Origin: Edaphosphingomonas laterariae
GTDB lineage: Bacteria; Pseudomonadota; Alphaproteobacteria; Sphingomonadales; Sphingomonadaceae
Direction of reading: 5' to 3'
DNA: 64,000 nucleotides
NCBI RefSeq assembly: GCF_900188165.1
Contig: NZ_FZOS01000014.1
Coordinates: 1-64,000 of the forward strand
The position numbers were made by a program, and so were the translations under genes. The notes beneath the pieces are model-generated. The model saw nothing but the letters and a program-made list of their open reading frames with translations, did not search any database and was not told the origin of the DNA. Shown one piece after another: positions 35,962 through 47,096 of the stretch; position 1 is the stretch's first letter; each line of letters opens with the position of its first letter.

Positions 35962-38868
35962 TCAGTTCGCCTTCACTTCATGGCCAAGCGCTTCCGCAAC
36001 GAGCGCCGCCTGCTGTTCCACATGCTTGCGTGCGAGGCCGGTGGCCGTCGCGGCAGACGCCTTGCGGCCCGCGTAGATCGCGCGCGCCGGGCCGGTGCCC
36101 GCCTCCTTCAGGCATTCCTCCAGGAGCGGTTCGACGAAGAACCACGACCCATTATTCTTGGGTTCTTCCTGCGCCCACACCACGGTTTCGAGGTTGGGCA
36201 TCCGCGCCAGCCGCTTGGCGAGCGGTTCCGCCGGGAACGGGTAGATCTGCTCGATACGGATGATCGTCGTGTTCTTGTCGCCAGCCGCGTCGCGCGCTTC
36301 GGCGAGGTCGTAGAACACCTTGCCCGAACACAGGACGACGCGCTTCACATCCTGATCCGCCGGAGCATTGGGATCCGAAAGGATGCGCTTGAAGTGGCTT
36401 TCGCCCATGAACTCGTCGATCGTCGACACGGCGGACTTGTGCCGCAGCAGCGACTTCGGCGTCATGATCACCATGGGCTTGCGGAAGTTGCGATGCATCT
36501 GCCGGCGCAGCACGTGGAAATAATTGGCCGGCGTGGTGATGTTGCACACCTGCATATTATCTTCGGCGCAAAGCTGCAGATAGCGTTCCAGGCGGGCGGA
36601 CGAATGTTCCGGCCCCTGCCCTTCATAGCCATGCGGCAGCAGCATGACGAGGCCGTTGGCACGCAGCCACTTGGCTTCGCCGGCGGCGATGAACTGATCG
36701 ATCATCACCTGCGCGCCGTTGGCGAAATCGCCGAACTGCGCTTCCCACAGCACCAGCGTGTTGGGGGCCGCAGACGCATAGCCATATTCGAAGCCCAGCA
36801 CGCCGAACTCGCTGAGCGGGCTGTCCAGAACCTGGAAGCGCCGGTCGAGCGTCGACAGCGGGATATACTTATGGCCGTCCTTCTGGTCGGTCCACGCCGC
36901 ATGCCGCTGGCTGAACGTGCCACGGCCGCAATCCTGCCCCGACAGGCGGACCGGGTGGCCTTCCAGCAGCAGCGAACCGAAGGCCAGCGCCTCGGCGGTC
37001 GCCCAGTCGAAGCCCTCGCCGGTCTCGAACATCGCCTTCTTGGCGTCGAGAATGCGGTTTAGCGTTTTGTGGATGTTGAAATCGGCCGGAACCGTCGTCA
37101 GCACATCCTTCAGCTTGTCCAACTGGTCCGGCTTGATGCCCGTGATGGCCGCACGGCGTTCGGTCATCGCTTCGCGCGGGGCGGCAAAGCCGCTCCAGTC
37201 GCCTTCGAACCAGTCGGCCTTGTTGACCCGGAAGCCCTTGGCCGCGTCGAACTCGCCCTCGAGCATCTTCACGAAGCCGTCGACTTCCTGATCGAACCAG
37301 GCCTGATCGATCACGCCTTCCGCCTTCAGGCGGCCGGCATAGAGGTCCGAGATCGCCGGATGCTTGCGGATCGCATCATACATCAGCGGCTGGGTGAAGC
37401 CCGGCTCGTCGCCTTCGTTGTGGCCGAAGCGGCGATAGCACCACATGTCGATCACCACGTCGCGCTTGAACGCGACGCGAAACTCGGTGGCGAGCTTGCA
37501 GGCGAAGGTCACGGCTTCGGGATCGTCGCCGTTGACGTGGATGATCGGCGCCTGGACCATCTTCGCGATATCCGACGGATAAGGCGAGGAGCGCGCGAAT
37601 TGCGGGCTGGTGGTGAAGCCGACCTGGTTGTTGATCACGAAATGGATCGTGCCGCCGGTATTGTATCCGGGCAGGCCCGAAAAGCCGAAGCATTCCATGA
37701 TGATGCCCTGCCCCGCAAAGGCGGCGTCGCCATGCAGCAGGATCGGCAGCACCTTGTTGCGTTCAAGGTCATCGAGCTTGGTCTGCTTCGCGCGCGACTT
37801 GCCGAGCACGACCGGATCGACCGCTTCGAGGTGCGACGGGTTCGGCGCAAGGCTCAGGTGGACGACATTGCCGTCGAACTCACGGTCGGTGGACGTACCA
37901 AGGTGGTACTTCACGTCGCCCGAACCGCCGACATCTTCCGGGTTGGCGGAGCCGCCGGCAAATTCGCTGAAGATCGCCCGGTAGGGCTTTTCCATGACGT
38001 TCGCGAGCACGTTCAGGCGGCCACGATGGGCCATGCCGATCACGACTTCGGTCACGCCGCCCAGGCCACCATATTTGATGACGCTTTCGAGCGCGGGGAT
38101 CATCGATTCACCGCCATCGAGGCCGAAACGCTTGGTGCCGACATACTTGCGGCCCAGGAAGCGCTCCCACTGCTCGGCGTGGATCACCTTCGACAGGATC
38201 GCCTTCTTGCCGAGATCGGTGAAGTGGATCTCCTTGTCGCGGCCTTCCATGCGCTCCTGGAGGAAGCGGCGCTCCTCGATGTCGGAGATGTGCATATATT
38301 CGAGGCCGACATGCCCGCAGTAGTTCTTCTGCAGGATGGCGACGATCTCGCGGATCGTCGCGCGTTCCAGGCCCAGCGTGCCGCCGAGATGGATCGGGCG
38401 ATCGAGGTCCGCCGCGAAGAAGCCGTGGAATTCCGGCGTCAGATCGGCCGGCAATTCGCGCGTGGCGAGGCCCAGCGGGTCGAGCGCCGCGCCGAGATGG
38501 CCGCGCACCCGGTAGGAACGGATGAGCATGACCGCGCGGATCGAATCCGCCACCGCCTGTGCGATGTCCGCCGTCGACACGGCGGGCTGCGGCGCGGCGG
38601 CCGGAGCCGCCTTGCCCGCTGCCGGCGCCTTGGGAGGCAGCGCCGACTGCGTGGGATCGAAGCCCGCAGTGATCGTGTCGGTTTCGGTCAGCGGCCAGTT
38701 CGACCGTGCCCAGGAAGGCTGGCTGATGGTGTTGGCCAGCCCTTCGAAATACATGCGCCAGCCTGGCTCCACCGATGCCGGATCTGCCTCATAGCGCCGG
38801 TACAGCGCCTCCACGAAGGAAGGGCTGACCCCTTCCAATCCGTCGAAACCCACACCTTCGATACCCAT
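35962..38868 (-). CDS. sucA: 2-oxoglutarate dehydrogenase E1 component
   Basis: 968 residues, full-length thiamine-diphosphate-dependent E1o. The N-terminal FVEALYRRYEADP and RVRGHLGAALDPLG segments are family hallmarks; GMAHRGRLNVLANVM, GDAAFAGQGI and NNQVGFTTSP build the active site. It decarboxylates 2-oxoglutarate. ATG 38868 (MGIEGVGFDG) has GAGGACGG upstream; a frame extending to 38898 adds nothing recognisable. It heads the sucAB pair; sucD lies 170 bases upstream. Confidence 0.97.
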   Translation of the reverse strand: MGIEGVGFDGLEGVSPSFVEALYRRYEADPASVEPGWRMYFEGLANTISQPSWARSNWPLTETDTITAGFDPTQSALPPKAPAAGKAAPAAAPQPAVSTADIAQAVADSIRAVMLIRSYRVRGHLGAALDPLGLATRELPADLTPEFHGFFAADLDRPIHLGGTLGLERATIREIVAILQKNYCGHVGLEYMHISDIEERRFLQERMEGRDKEIHFTDLGKKAILSKVIHAEQWERFLGRKYVGTKRFGLDGGESMIPALESVIKYGGLGGVTEVVIGMAHRGRLNVLANVMEKPYRAIFSEFAGGSANPEDVGGSGDVKYHLGTSTDREFDGNVVHLSLAPNPSHLEAVDPVVLGKSRAKQTKLDDLERNKVLPILLHGDAAFAGQGIIMECFGFSGLPGYNTGGTIHFVINNQVGFTTSPQFARSSPYPSDIAKMVQAPIIHVNGDDPEAVTFACKLATEFRVAFKRDVVIDMWCYRRFGHNEGDEPGFTQPLMYDAIRKHPAISDLYAGRLKAEGVIDQAWFDQEVDGFVKMLEGEFDAAKGFRVNKADWFEGDWSGFAAPREAMTERRAAITGIKPDQLDKLKDVLTTVPADFNIHKTLNRILDAKKAMFETGEGFDWATAEALAFGSLLLEGHPVRLSGQDCGRGTFSQRHAAWTDQKDGHKYIPLSTLDRRFQVLDSPLSEFGVLGFEYGYASAAPNTLVLWEAQFGDFANGAQVMIDQFIAAGEAKWLRANGLVMLLPHGYEGQGPEHSSARLERYLQLCAEDNMQVCNITTPANYFHVLRRQMHRNFRKPMVIMTPKSLLRHKSAVSTIDEFMGESHFKRILSDPNAPADQDVKRVVLCSGKVFYDLAEARDAAGDKNTTIIRIEQIYPFPAEPLAKRLARMPNLETVVWAQEEPKNNGSWFFVEPLLEECLKEAGTGPARAIYAGRKASAATATGLARKHVEQQAALVAEALGHEVKAN

Positions 38869-38952
38869 TTTGCCGTCCTCGCGCGGCAGCCCGCGCATTG
38901 GTTGCAGTCGCGACGCCTAAACGCCACGGATGATGAACACATCATTTAGGAC

Positions 38953-38979
38953 GGAAAACGGTTCGTCCAAACCGTTTCC
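38953..38979 (-). terminator. Hairpin in the sucD-sucA gap
   Basis: GGAAA-A-CGGTT (38953-38963) pairs with AACCG-TTTCC around CGTCCA, with one bulged A. It lies 85 bases upstream of sucA and 60 bases after sucD. Could end sucD transcription or be part of sucA leader control. Confidence 0.4.
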
Positions 38980-39038
38980 CGCCCCCAAAGATTTCGCGAG
39001 ATGGCCTTCCCCCTCCCCGAGCAAGGCCATCAGCTTTT

Positions 39039-39923
39039 TCAGCCCTTCAGCACCTCGACGAGCGTGGTGCCGAGTTCCGACGGGCTGGCCGCAACGCGGA
39101 TGCCCGCAGCTTCCATCGCCGCGATCTTGTCTTCCGCGCCGCCCTGGCCACCCGAAACGATCGCACCGGCATGGCCCATGCGACGGCCCGGAGGCGCCGT
39201 GCGGCCCGCGATGAAGCCGGCCATCGGCTTCTTGCGGCCACGCTTGGCCTCGTCGATCAGGAACTGGGCGGCTTCCTCTTCGGCCGAGCCGCCGATTTCA
39301 CCGATCATGATGATCGACTTGGTTTCATCGTCGGCCAGGAACAGTTCGAGGACGTCGATGAAGTTGGTGCCGTTCACCGGATCGCCGCCGATGCCGACAG
39401 CCGTCGTCTGGCCAAGGCCCGCGTTGGAGGTCTGGAACACGGCTTCATAGGTAAGCGTGCCCGAACGGGAAACAACGCCCACCGAGCCCTTCTTGAAGAT
39501 CGAGCCCGGCATGATGCCGATCTTGCACTCGTTCGGGGTCAGCACGCCCGGGCAGTTCGGGCCGATCAGGCGCGACTTGGAACCCTGCAGCGCGCGCTTC
39601 ACGCGCACCATGTCCAGCACCGGAATGCCTTCGGTGATGCAGACGATCAGCGGCACTTCGGCGTCGATCGCTTCGAGGATCGAATCCGCGGCGAAGGGCG
39701 GCGGAACGTAGATCACGCTGGCATCGGCGCCCGTGGCGTGCACGGCTTCGTGCACGGTGTCGAAGTTCGGCAGGCCGAGGTGGGTGGTGCCACCCTTACC
39801 GGGGGTGACGCCCGCAACCATCTGCGTGCCATAAGCCAGCGCCTGTTCCGTGTGGAAGCTGCCGGTGTTGCCGGTCATACCCTGGGTAATGACCTTGGTG
39901 TTCTTGTTGATGAGGATCGACAT
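39039..39923 (-). CDS. sucD: Succinate-CoA ligase, alpha subunit
   Basis: 294 residues. CoA-binding Rossmann domain ([19 protein letters not shown]), [10 protein letters not shown], and the phosphohistidine in [13 protein letters not shown]. It needs the beta subunit SucC, which is normally encoded immediately before sucD; here the gene before it is mdh and no sucC is present in the window. ATG 39923. The gap to mdh is 36 bases. Confidence 0.96.
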   Translation of the reverse strand: MSILINKNTKVITQGMTGNTGSFHTEQALAYGTQMVAGVTPGKGGTTHLGLPNFDTVHEAVHATGADASVIYVPPPFAADSILEAIDAEVPLIVCITEGIPVLDMVRVKRALQGSKSRLIGPNCPGVLTPNECKIGIMPGSIFKKGSVGVVSRSGTLTYEAVFQTSNAGLGQTTAVGIGGDPVNGTNFIDVLELFLADDETKSIIMIGEIGGSAEEEAAQFLIDEAKRGRKKPMAGFIAGRTAPPGRRMGHAGAIVSGGQGGAEDKIAAMEAAGIRVAASPSELGTTLVEVLKG

Positions 39924-39959
39924 CGGATGTGTTCGCCCTTTGTTGGGGAAGCCGAGAAA

Positions 39960-41150
<1,191 letters not shown>

Positions 41151-41193
41151 CTAACCCCCGGCCCGCCGCGCGGCGGCGCAGCAAAGGCCGCCT

Positions 41194-43176
41194 TCAGGCG
41201 TCGATCGCGGCTTCGTCCATCTGCGCGGCGTTCGCCTGAATGAAGGCGAATCGGTGCTCGGGATTCTTGCCCATCAGCCGATCGACAAGGTCGCGCACGC
41301 TTTGGCGCTCCTCATATTCCTGCGGCAGCACGACTCGCGTCATGCTCCGCTTGGCCGGGTCCATCGTGGTTTCGCGCAGCTGCTGGGGGTTCATTTCGCC
41401 CAGACCCTTGAAGCGGCTGACCTCGACCTTCTTGCCCTTGAACTCGGTCGCTTCCAGCTCCGCGCGATGGGCATCGTCGCGCGCATAGGCGCTCTTGGTG
41501 CCCGCCGTCAGGCGATAGAGCGGCGGCTGGGCGAGATAGAGATGCCCGCGCCGGACGACCTCCGCCATCTCCTGAAAGAAGAAGGTCATCAGCAAGGTCG
41601 CGATATGCGCGCCATCCACGTCGGCGTCGCTCATCACCACGATGCGCTCATAACGCAGCAGATCGGGGTTGCACTTCTCGCGCACGCCACAGCCCAGTGC
41701 CTGAATGAGATCCGCGATTTCCTGATTGGCGAGGATCTTGGCCGATGACGCGGAGGCAACATTGAGGATCTTGCCCCGGATCGGCAGGATCGCCTGCGTC
41801 TTGCGATCGCGCGCCTGCTTGGCCGAACCGCCGGCCGAATCGCCTTCGACGATGAACAATTCGGTGCCGGCCGGATCATCATTGGCGCAATCGGTGAGCT
41901 TGCCCGGCAAACGCAGCTTGCGCCCGGCGGTCGCCGTCTTGCGCTTCACCTCGCGCTCGGCCTTGCGGCGCAGGCGCTCGTCCATGCGATCGAGCACATA
42001 GCCGAGCAGCGCCTTGCCGCGCTCCATATTGTCGGCAAGGAAATGGTCGAAATGGTCGCGCACCGCCTTTTCAACCAGTCCGGCCGCCTCGGGGCTGGTC
42101 AGGCGATCCTTGGTCTGGCTCTGGAATTGCGGATCGCGGATGAAGACCGAAAGCATCAGCTCCGATCCCGTCATCACGTCGTCCGCCGTCAGATCCTTGG
42201 CCTTTTTCTGGCCGACGAGATCGGCAAAGGCGCGCATGCCCTTCACCAACCCGGAACGCAGGCCGTTTTCATGCGTGCCGCCATCGGGCGTCGGGATGGT
42301 GTTGCAATAATAGGAATAGCTGCCGTCCGACCATAATGGCCAGGCGACCGCCCATTCGACCGAGCCCTGCGCGTTCGGGAAATCCTGCTTGCCCGAAAAG
42401 AAGTTGGCGGTCGCGCATTCGCGGCCGGCAATCTGTTCCTGCAGATGATCGGCCAGGCCGCCCGGAAACTGGAACACCGCTTCGGCCGGCGTGTCGTCGC
42501 CGATCAGCGACGGATCGCAGCGCCAGCGGATTTCGACGCCAGCATAAAGATAGGCCTTGGACCGCGCGAGCCGATAGAGCCGCCCCGGCCGGAAATGCGC
42601 CGCCGCGCCGAAGATATCCGGGTCAGGGATGAAGGAGACGCTTGTGCCGCGCCGATTGGGCGCCGCGCCCACCACCTCCAGCTTCGACGTCGGATGCCCG
42701 CGCGAAAATGTCTGGCGGAAAAGTTCGCGATTGCGCGCCACTTCCACCACCGTATCGGTGGAAAGCGCGTTGACCACGCTAACGCCCACGCCGTGCAGGC
42801 CGCCGCTGGTGGCATAGGCCTTGTCGCTGAACTTACCGCCCGAATGCAGCGTCGTCAGGATCACTTCCAGCGCCGACTTGTCCGGGAATTTCGGATGCGG
42901 GTCGACAGGGATGCCGCGGCCATTGTCGGCGATGGTGATGCGGTTGCCCGCCGCCAGTGTCACTTCGATCCGCGTGGCATGGCCGGCAACGGCCTCGTCC
43001 ATCGCATTGTCGAGCACTTCGGCGGCAAGGTGATGGAAGGCGCGCTCGTCCGTGCCGCCGATATACATGCCCGGCCGGCGCCGGACAGGCTCCAGCCCCT
43101 CCAGCACCTCGATCGCCGAGGCGTCGTAATTTCCGGAGCTGGTGGACGGGGTGGAAGCGAAGAGATCGTCAGCCAT
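41194..43176 (-). CDS. parE: DNA topoisomerase IV subunit B
   Basis: 660 residues, ParE length (GyrB is usually longer, about 800+). GHKL ATPase motifs: EVLDNAMDEAVAG, DNGRGIPVD, GGLHGVGVSVVNAL; then the TOPRIM domain with EGDSAGGSAKQARDRK and VMSDADVDGAHI. The ParE-type wording (RPGMYIGGTDERAFHHLAAE) also fits. Decatenates chromosomes together with ParC. ATG 43176. Confidence 0.93.
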   Translation of the reverse strand: MADDLFASTPSTSSGNYDASAIEVLEGLEPVRRRPGMYIGGTDERAFHHLAAEVLDNAMDEAVAGHATRIEVTLAAGNRITIADNGRGIPVDPHPKFPDKSALEVILTTLHSGGKFSDKAYATSGGLHGVGVSVVNALSTDTVVEVARNRELFRQTFSRGHPTSKLEVVGAAPNRRGTSVSFIPDPDIFGAAAHFRPGRLYRLARSKAYLYAGVEIRWRCDPSLIGDDTPAEAVFQFPGGLADHLQEQIAGRECATANFFSGKQDFPNAQGSVEWAVAWPLWSDGSYSYYCNTIPTPDGGTHENGLRSGLVKGMRAFADLVGQKKAKDLTADDVMTGSELMLSVFIRDPQFQSQTKDRLTSPEAAGLVEKAVRDHFDHFLADNMERGKALLGYVLDRMDERLRRKAEREVKRKTATAGRKLRLPGKLTDCANDDPAGTELFIVEGDSAGGSAKQARDRKTQAILPIRGKILNVASASSAKILANQEIADLIQALGCGVREKCNPDLLRYERIVVMSDADVDGAHIATLLMTFFFQEMAEVVRRGHLYLAQPPLYRLTAGTKSAYARDDAHRAELEATEFKGKKVEVSRFKGLGEMNPQQLRETTMDPAKRSMTRVVLPQEYEERQSVRDLVDRLMGKNPEHRFAFIQANAAQMDEAAIDA

Positions 43177-43263
43177 GGCGGAACGTATAGGGGGTGGTTC
43201 GATGCTCGACCAGCCCCGCCAACGCCGGCGATGCGATCATATCGCGATGGAGCGCGATTTGAC

Positions 43264-43283
43264 GGCCGATGCAATCATCGGCC
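43264..43283. terminator. Hairpin between parE and phaR
   Basis: GGCCGATG (43264-43271) pairs perfectly with CATCGGCC (43276-43283) around a CAAT loop. It is 68 bases past the phaR stop on the minus strand. No T-run. Confidence 0.4.
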
Positions 43284-43351
43284 GGCCCGGAAATCGCGGC
43301 ATGACAAAATGATAGAAGGGCTTATCCGATGCGACGGGATCGGAAACCGCC

Positions 43352-43918
43352 TCAATCGCCCAGCTTGTCGAGCTTGGCCTGCAGGCCGGCAAGCTGCGCC
43401 TTCAGCACGGCCAGCTCATCATCCCGCGAAGCGGCCGGGGCCGCCGTGTTGCCATCGTCCGCCGGGCCATTCTTCTTCGGCTGGAAGGCGCTGGCCGCCG
43501 CCTCGAACATGTCCATGTTGCGCTTGGCAAGCTCCGCGAACGGGCCGCCGGCAAACGCCCCTTCCATCGCCTGGCGGAACTGCGTCTGGTTGCGGCGGAA
43601 GGCATCCATCGACGCTTCCAGATATTGCGGCACCATCGACTGCATGGAATCGCCGTACATCGAAATCAGCTGGCGCAGGAAATTCACCGGCAGCATTGTC
43701 TGCCCGCGATTTTCCTCCTCCATGATGATCTGGGTGAGGACGTTGTGGGTGATGTCTTCTTCCGACTTGGCGTCGATCACCTTGAAATCACGGCCTTCGC
43801 GCGTCATCTGGGCCAGATGGTCGAGCGTGATGTAGCTCGACGTCTCGGTATTATAGAGCCGACGATTGGCGTATTTTTTGATGATGACCGTGCCCGAACC
43901 GCCCGAAGCTTTCCCCAT
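43352..43918 (-). CDS. phaR: Polyhydroxyalkanoate synthesis regulator PhaR
   Basis: 188 residues. The N-terminal PHB-accumulation DNA-binding domain (VIIKKYANRRLYNTETSSYITLDHL) is strongly conserved; next come VLTQIIMEEENRGQTMLPVNFLRQLISMYGD and a variable C-terminus ending in a coiled-coil segment (ELAVLKAQLAGLQAKLDKLG). PhaR senses PHA granules and represses phasin and granule genes. ATG 43918 has GGGAAAGGG upstream. It is divergent from the PhaC-like gene. Confidence 0.93.
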   Translation of the reverse strand: MGKASGGSGTVIIKKYANRRLYNTETSSYITLDHLAQMTREGRDFKVIDAKSEEDITHNVLTQIIMEEENRGQTMLPVNFLRQLISMYGDSMQSMVPQYLEASMDAFRRNQTQFRQAMEGAFAGGPFAELAKRNMDMFEAAASAFQPKKNGPADDGNTAAPAASRDDELAVLKAQLAGLQAKLDKLGD

Positions 43919-44009
43919 CGACGCGCCCTTTCCCGAAGTTTGCGGCAGCGTAGCATCTTTTCTTGACGCACCGCAACACAGGCCGCGCCCCCTGCCCCTG
44001 TTCCTGGAC

Positions 44010-45002
44010 ATGCTGCGCAGCGAAACCGCGGAAAACCCCGATCGCCTGCGCGCCGCGCTGGTCGGCCTGCGCCGCTATCAATCCGCGCCGCGCACCGCGC
44101 GGCCGCCTGAAATGCCGGTGGTGGCCAAAGCCGGCCGCGCCATGCTGCGCGATTATGGCGGATCGGGTGCGGTGACGGTGTTCGTCCCCTCGCTGATCAA
44201 CCCGCCCCATGTGCTCGATCTGTCGCCGCAAAACTCGTTGCTGCGCTGGCTTGCCGCACAAGGAACGCGGCCCTTGCTGCTCGACTGGGGGCACCCCGGC
44301 GAAACCGACCGCAACATGGATATGGGCGGCCATGTCGAAGAACTGCTGGTCCCGCTGCTGGAACAGATTGGCGAACCCGCCGCGCTGGCCGGTTACTGCC
44401 TGGGCGGCACCATCGCCCTCGCCGCGGCAACGATCTACCCGGTAAGGGCGCTCGCGCTGATTGCGGCGCCGTGGCATTTCAGCGGCTTTCCCGATGCCGC
44501 CCGCCGCGATCTCGCCGGGCTGTGGCAGGCGGTGGAACCCACCGCACAGGCGCTGGGCGTCCTGCCGATGGAAGCCCTGCAGGCGAGCTTCTGGCGCCTC
44601 GACCCCGCGCGCACGATCCGCAAGTTCGAGGATTTCGGCCGACTGGCCGATGGCGATCCGCGCATCGATGCGTTCATCGCGCTCGAAGACTGGGCGAATG
44701 ACGGCCCGCCCCTTACCCTTGCCGCCGGCCGTCAATTGCTGGTCGATCTGTTCGGTGCCGACATCACCGGCCAGGGCAAATGGACGGTCGCCGGCCGCCC
44801 CGTCGATCCAGCGGCGACCGCCTGCCCCGTGCTCGACATCGCGTCGCTCACCGATCGCATCGTGCCCGCCGCCAGTGCCGCCGGCATAGGCGAATCGCTT
44901 CCGCTCAACCTCGGCCATGTCGGCATGATCGTGGGCAGCCGTGGCCGGAACGCGCTGTGGGAGCCGCTCGCACGCTGGCTTTCGCAACCGCGAAAGAGGT
45001 GA
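44010..45002 (+). CDS. Compact PhaC-like alpha/beta hydrolase (possible PHA synthase)
   Basis: 330 residues from ATG 44010. The PHA-synthase wording is clear: VFVPSLINPPHVLDLSPQNSL, LLLDWG, lipase-like box AGYCLGGT with Cys130 as nucleophile (a Cys, as in PhaC, not a Ser), Asp282 in LTDRIVP, His303 in LGHVGM, and EDWANDGPPL. PhaC class I enzymes are about 580 residues, so this is short, nearer class III length but with a class I-like box. The start is uncertain: RPRPLPLFLD upstream looks conserved, yet no ATG, GTG or TTG exists in frame except at 43866, which would overlap phaR. Whether it polymerises or hydrolyses is unknown. Confidence 0.75.
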   Translation: MLRSETAENPDRLRAALVGLRRYQSAPRTARPPEMPVVAKAGRAMLRDYGGSGAVTVFVPSLINPPHVLDLSPQNSLLRWLAAQGTRPLLLDWGHPGETDRNMDMGGHVEELLVPLLEQIGEPAALAGYCLGGTIALAAATIYPVRALALIAAPWHFSGFPDAARRDLAGLWQAVEPTAQALGVLPMEALQASFWRLDPARTIRKFEDFGRLADGDPRIDAFIALEDWANDGPPLTLAAGRQLLVDLFGADITGQGKWTVAGRPVDPAATACPVLDIASLTDRIVPAASAAGIGESLPLNLGHVGMIVGSRGRNALWEPLARWLSQPRKR

Positions 45003-45065
45003 TAGTCGCGCTGCCGAAAGATCACCGAGAAGAATAAGCATCATCGTTCGCACAGGAGCTCCGTC

Positions 45066-46238
45066 ATGACCGACGTCGTCATCACCGCCGCAAAGCGCAC
45101 GCCCGTGGGCAGCTTTCTCGGCGCCTTCGCCAGCACGCCCGCGCATGAGCTTGGTCGCATCGCGATCGAAGCCGCGCTCGCCCAGGCCGGTGTCGATGCC
45201 GCGGATGTCGACGAAGTGATCCTCGGGCAGGTGCTGGCCACCGGGCAGGGCCAGAATCCGGCGCGGCAGGCGGCCGTGAACGCGGGCATCCCCGTCGAAA
45301 AGACCGCTGTCGGCATCAACCAGCTTTGCGGTTCGGGGCTGCGCGCCGTGGCGCTTGCTGCGCAGGCCGTCCGCCTCGGCGATGCGAAGATCGTCGTCGC
45401 CGGCGGGCAGGAGAATATGTCGCTCGCCCCGCACGGCCAGTATCTGCGCGCCGGCACCAAGATGGGCGCGGTCAGCTTCTACGATACGATGCTGCACGAT
45501 GGCCTGACGGATGCCTTCAACAATTATCATATGGGCGTCACCGCCGAAAATCTGGCCGAGAAGTACCAGGTCACCCGCGCCGAGCAGGACACCTTCGCTG
45601 TGCGCAGCCAGAACCGCGCCGAAAAGGCCCGCGCCGACGGCCGCTTCAAGGACGAGATCGTTCCCGTCACCGTCAAGGGCCGCAAGGGCGACACCATCGT
45701 CGCTGACGACGAATATATCCGCGCCGGCGCCACGCTGGATGCGCTGCAGACCCTGAAGCCCGCGTTCAAGAAGGACGGCAGCGTCACCGCCGGCAACGCC
45801 AGCGGCATCAACGACGGCGCGGCCGCCGTGGTCGTCATGTCGGCCGATGAAGCCGCGAAGCGCGGTGCCAAGGTGCTCGGCAAGATCGTGTCCTGGGCCA
45901 CCTGCGGCGTCGATCCCGCGATCATGGGTATCGGCCCCGCGCCGGCCAGCCGCATCGCGCTGGAAAAGGCGGGCTGGACGCTCGCCGACGTCGATCTGAT
46001 CGAAGCGAACGAAGCCTTCGCCGCGCAGTCGCTGTCGGTCGGCAAGGAACTCGGCTGGGATGCCGAGAAGGTCAACGTCAATGGCGGCGCGATCGCCATC
46101 GGCCACCCGATCGGCGCCAGCGGCGCCCGCGTGCTGACCACGCTGCTCTACGAAATGGAAAAGCGCGACGCCAAGAAGGGCCTCGTCACCCTGTGCATCG
46201 GCGGCGGCATGGGCATCGCCATGTGCATCGAACGGTAA
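45066..46238 (+). CDS. phaA: Acetyl-CoA C-acetyltransferase (beta-ketothiolase)
   Basis: 390 residues. Acyl-forming Cys88 in [12 protein letters not shown], His in [19 protein letters not shown] and the second Cys in [14 protein letters not shown], the biosynthetic thiolase set. It condenses two acetyl-CoA to acetoacetyl-CoA, the first step of PHB synthesis, or the reverse in degradation. phaB is not adjacent. ATG 45066 has AGGAG upstream. The 3' hairpin at 46253 follows. Confidence 0.93.
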   Translation: MTDVVITAAKRTPVGSFLGAFASTPAHELGRIAIEAALAQAGVDAADVDEVILGQVLATGQGQNPARQAAVNAGIPVEKTAVGINQLCGSGLRAVALAAQAVRLGDAKIVVAGGQENMSLAPHGQYLRAGTKMGAVSFYDTMLHDGLTDAFNNYHMGVTAENLAEKYQVTRAEQDTFAVRSQNRAEKARADGRFKDEIVPVTVKGRKGDTIVADDEYIRAGATLDALQTLKPAFKKDGSVTAGNASGINDGAAAVVVMSADEAAKRGAKVLGKIVSWATCGVDPAIMGIGPAPASRIALEKAGWTLADVDLIEANEAFAAQSLSVGKELGWDAEKVNVNGGAIAIGHPIGASGARVLTTLLYEMEKRDAKKGLVTLCIGGGMGIAMCIER

Positions 46239-46252
46239 GCAAATGATTCTGC

Positions 46253-46281
46253 GCAGGCCGCGTCCACCGGATGCGGCCTGC
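46253..46281 (+). terminator. Hairpin after the thiolase gene
   Basis: GCAGGCCGC (46253-46261) pairs with GCGGCCTGC (46273-46281), 9 bp, loop of 11. Lies 14 bases past the thiolase stop. It is GC-only and not followed by a T-run. Confidence 0.5.
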
Positions 46282-46337
46282 CTCTCAAGCCCCCTGCACC
46301 TCAAGTCCGGCGCAATATCGCCGGGGCAATGTCAGCT

Positions 46338-47096
46338 TTAGCGGATAGGCCCGTCGGCGCGCCCCTGGACGAACTGGTCCACATAAGGGTTGCCGGATTC
46401 ATAGAGCTGGTCGCGCGGGCCGCACCAGATGATCTCGCCCTGATACAGCATCGCCACGCGGTGCGCGATCTTGCGGGCCGACGCCATGTCGTGGGTGATC
46501 GTCACCGCCGTCGCGCCCAGATCCTCGACAAGGCTGGTGATCAGATCGTTGATCACGTCGGCGCGGATCGGGTCCAGCCCCGTCGTGGGTTCGTCGAAGA
46601 AGATGATCTCCGGCCGGGGCGCGATCGCGCGGGCCAGCGCCACGCGCTTCTGCATGCCGCCGGAAAGCTCGCTCGGCCGCAGGTTGAGCACTTGCCGGCC
46701 CAGCCCCACCTTCTCCAGATTTTCTTCCGCGATCGCCTTCATCCGGGCCGCGCTGCGGTTGCGGCCCCGCGTCAGTGCGAAGGTCACGTTGCGCCACACC
46801 GGCAGGGAATCGAACAAAGCCCCGCCCTGGAACAGCATGCCGAACTTGGCCCGCACGCGCGCCATGTCGCGCTCGCTCAACCGCGTGATGTCCTCGCCAT
46901 CGATGCGGATCGATCCGGCGTCGGGGCGGATCAGGCCAAGGATGCATTTCAGCATCACCGATTTGCCGCTGCCGGACTGGCCGATCACGGTCAGCGATTC
47001 GCCCGGCGCGATCGCCAGCGACACGCCGTCGAGCACGCGGTTCGCGCCGAAGGCCTTGCTCAGCCCGTCAAGCTCGATCTTGGGAACGGCGCTCAT
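46338..47096 (-). CDS. mlaF: ABC transporter ATP-binding protein, MlaF-like
   Basis: 252 residues. Walker A GQSGSGKS, signature LSGGMQKRVALARA, Walker B IIFFDEPTTGLDP and the switch His in THDMASARKIAHR. MlaF with MlaE forms the inner-membrane motor for phospholipid traffic between membranes. Start ATG 47096 overlaps the MlaE stop (ATGA). No mlaD-type (MCE-domain) gene follows; the next gene, phaA, is on the other strand. Confidence 0.93.
   Translation of the reverse strand: MSAVPKIELDGLSKAFGANRVLDGVSLAIAPGESLTVIGQSGSGKSVMLKCILGLIRPDAGSIRIDGEDITRLSERDMARVRAKFGMLFQGGALFDSLPVWRNVTFALTRGRNRSAARMKAIAEENLEKVGLGRQVLNLRPSELSGGMQKRVALARAIAPRPEIIFFDEPTTGLDPIRADVINDLITSLVEDLGATAVTITHDMASARKIAHRVAMLYQGEIIWCGPRDQLYESGNPYVDQFVQGRADGPIR

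Noticed and set aside
34702-38949. Two long plus-strand open frames opposite sucB and sucA
   Set aside because: Antisense to well-conserved genes; composition typical of non-coding reading frames.
43866-44009. Start of the PhaC-like gene at 43866
   Set aside because: It would overlap the phaR coding start by 53 bases on the opposite strand; the peptide from this part does not look conserved.
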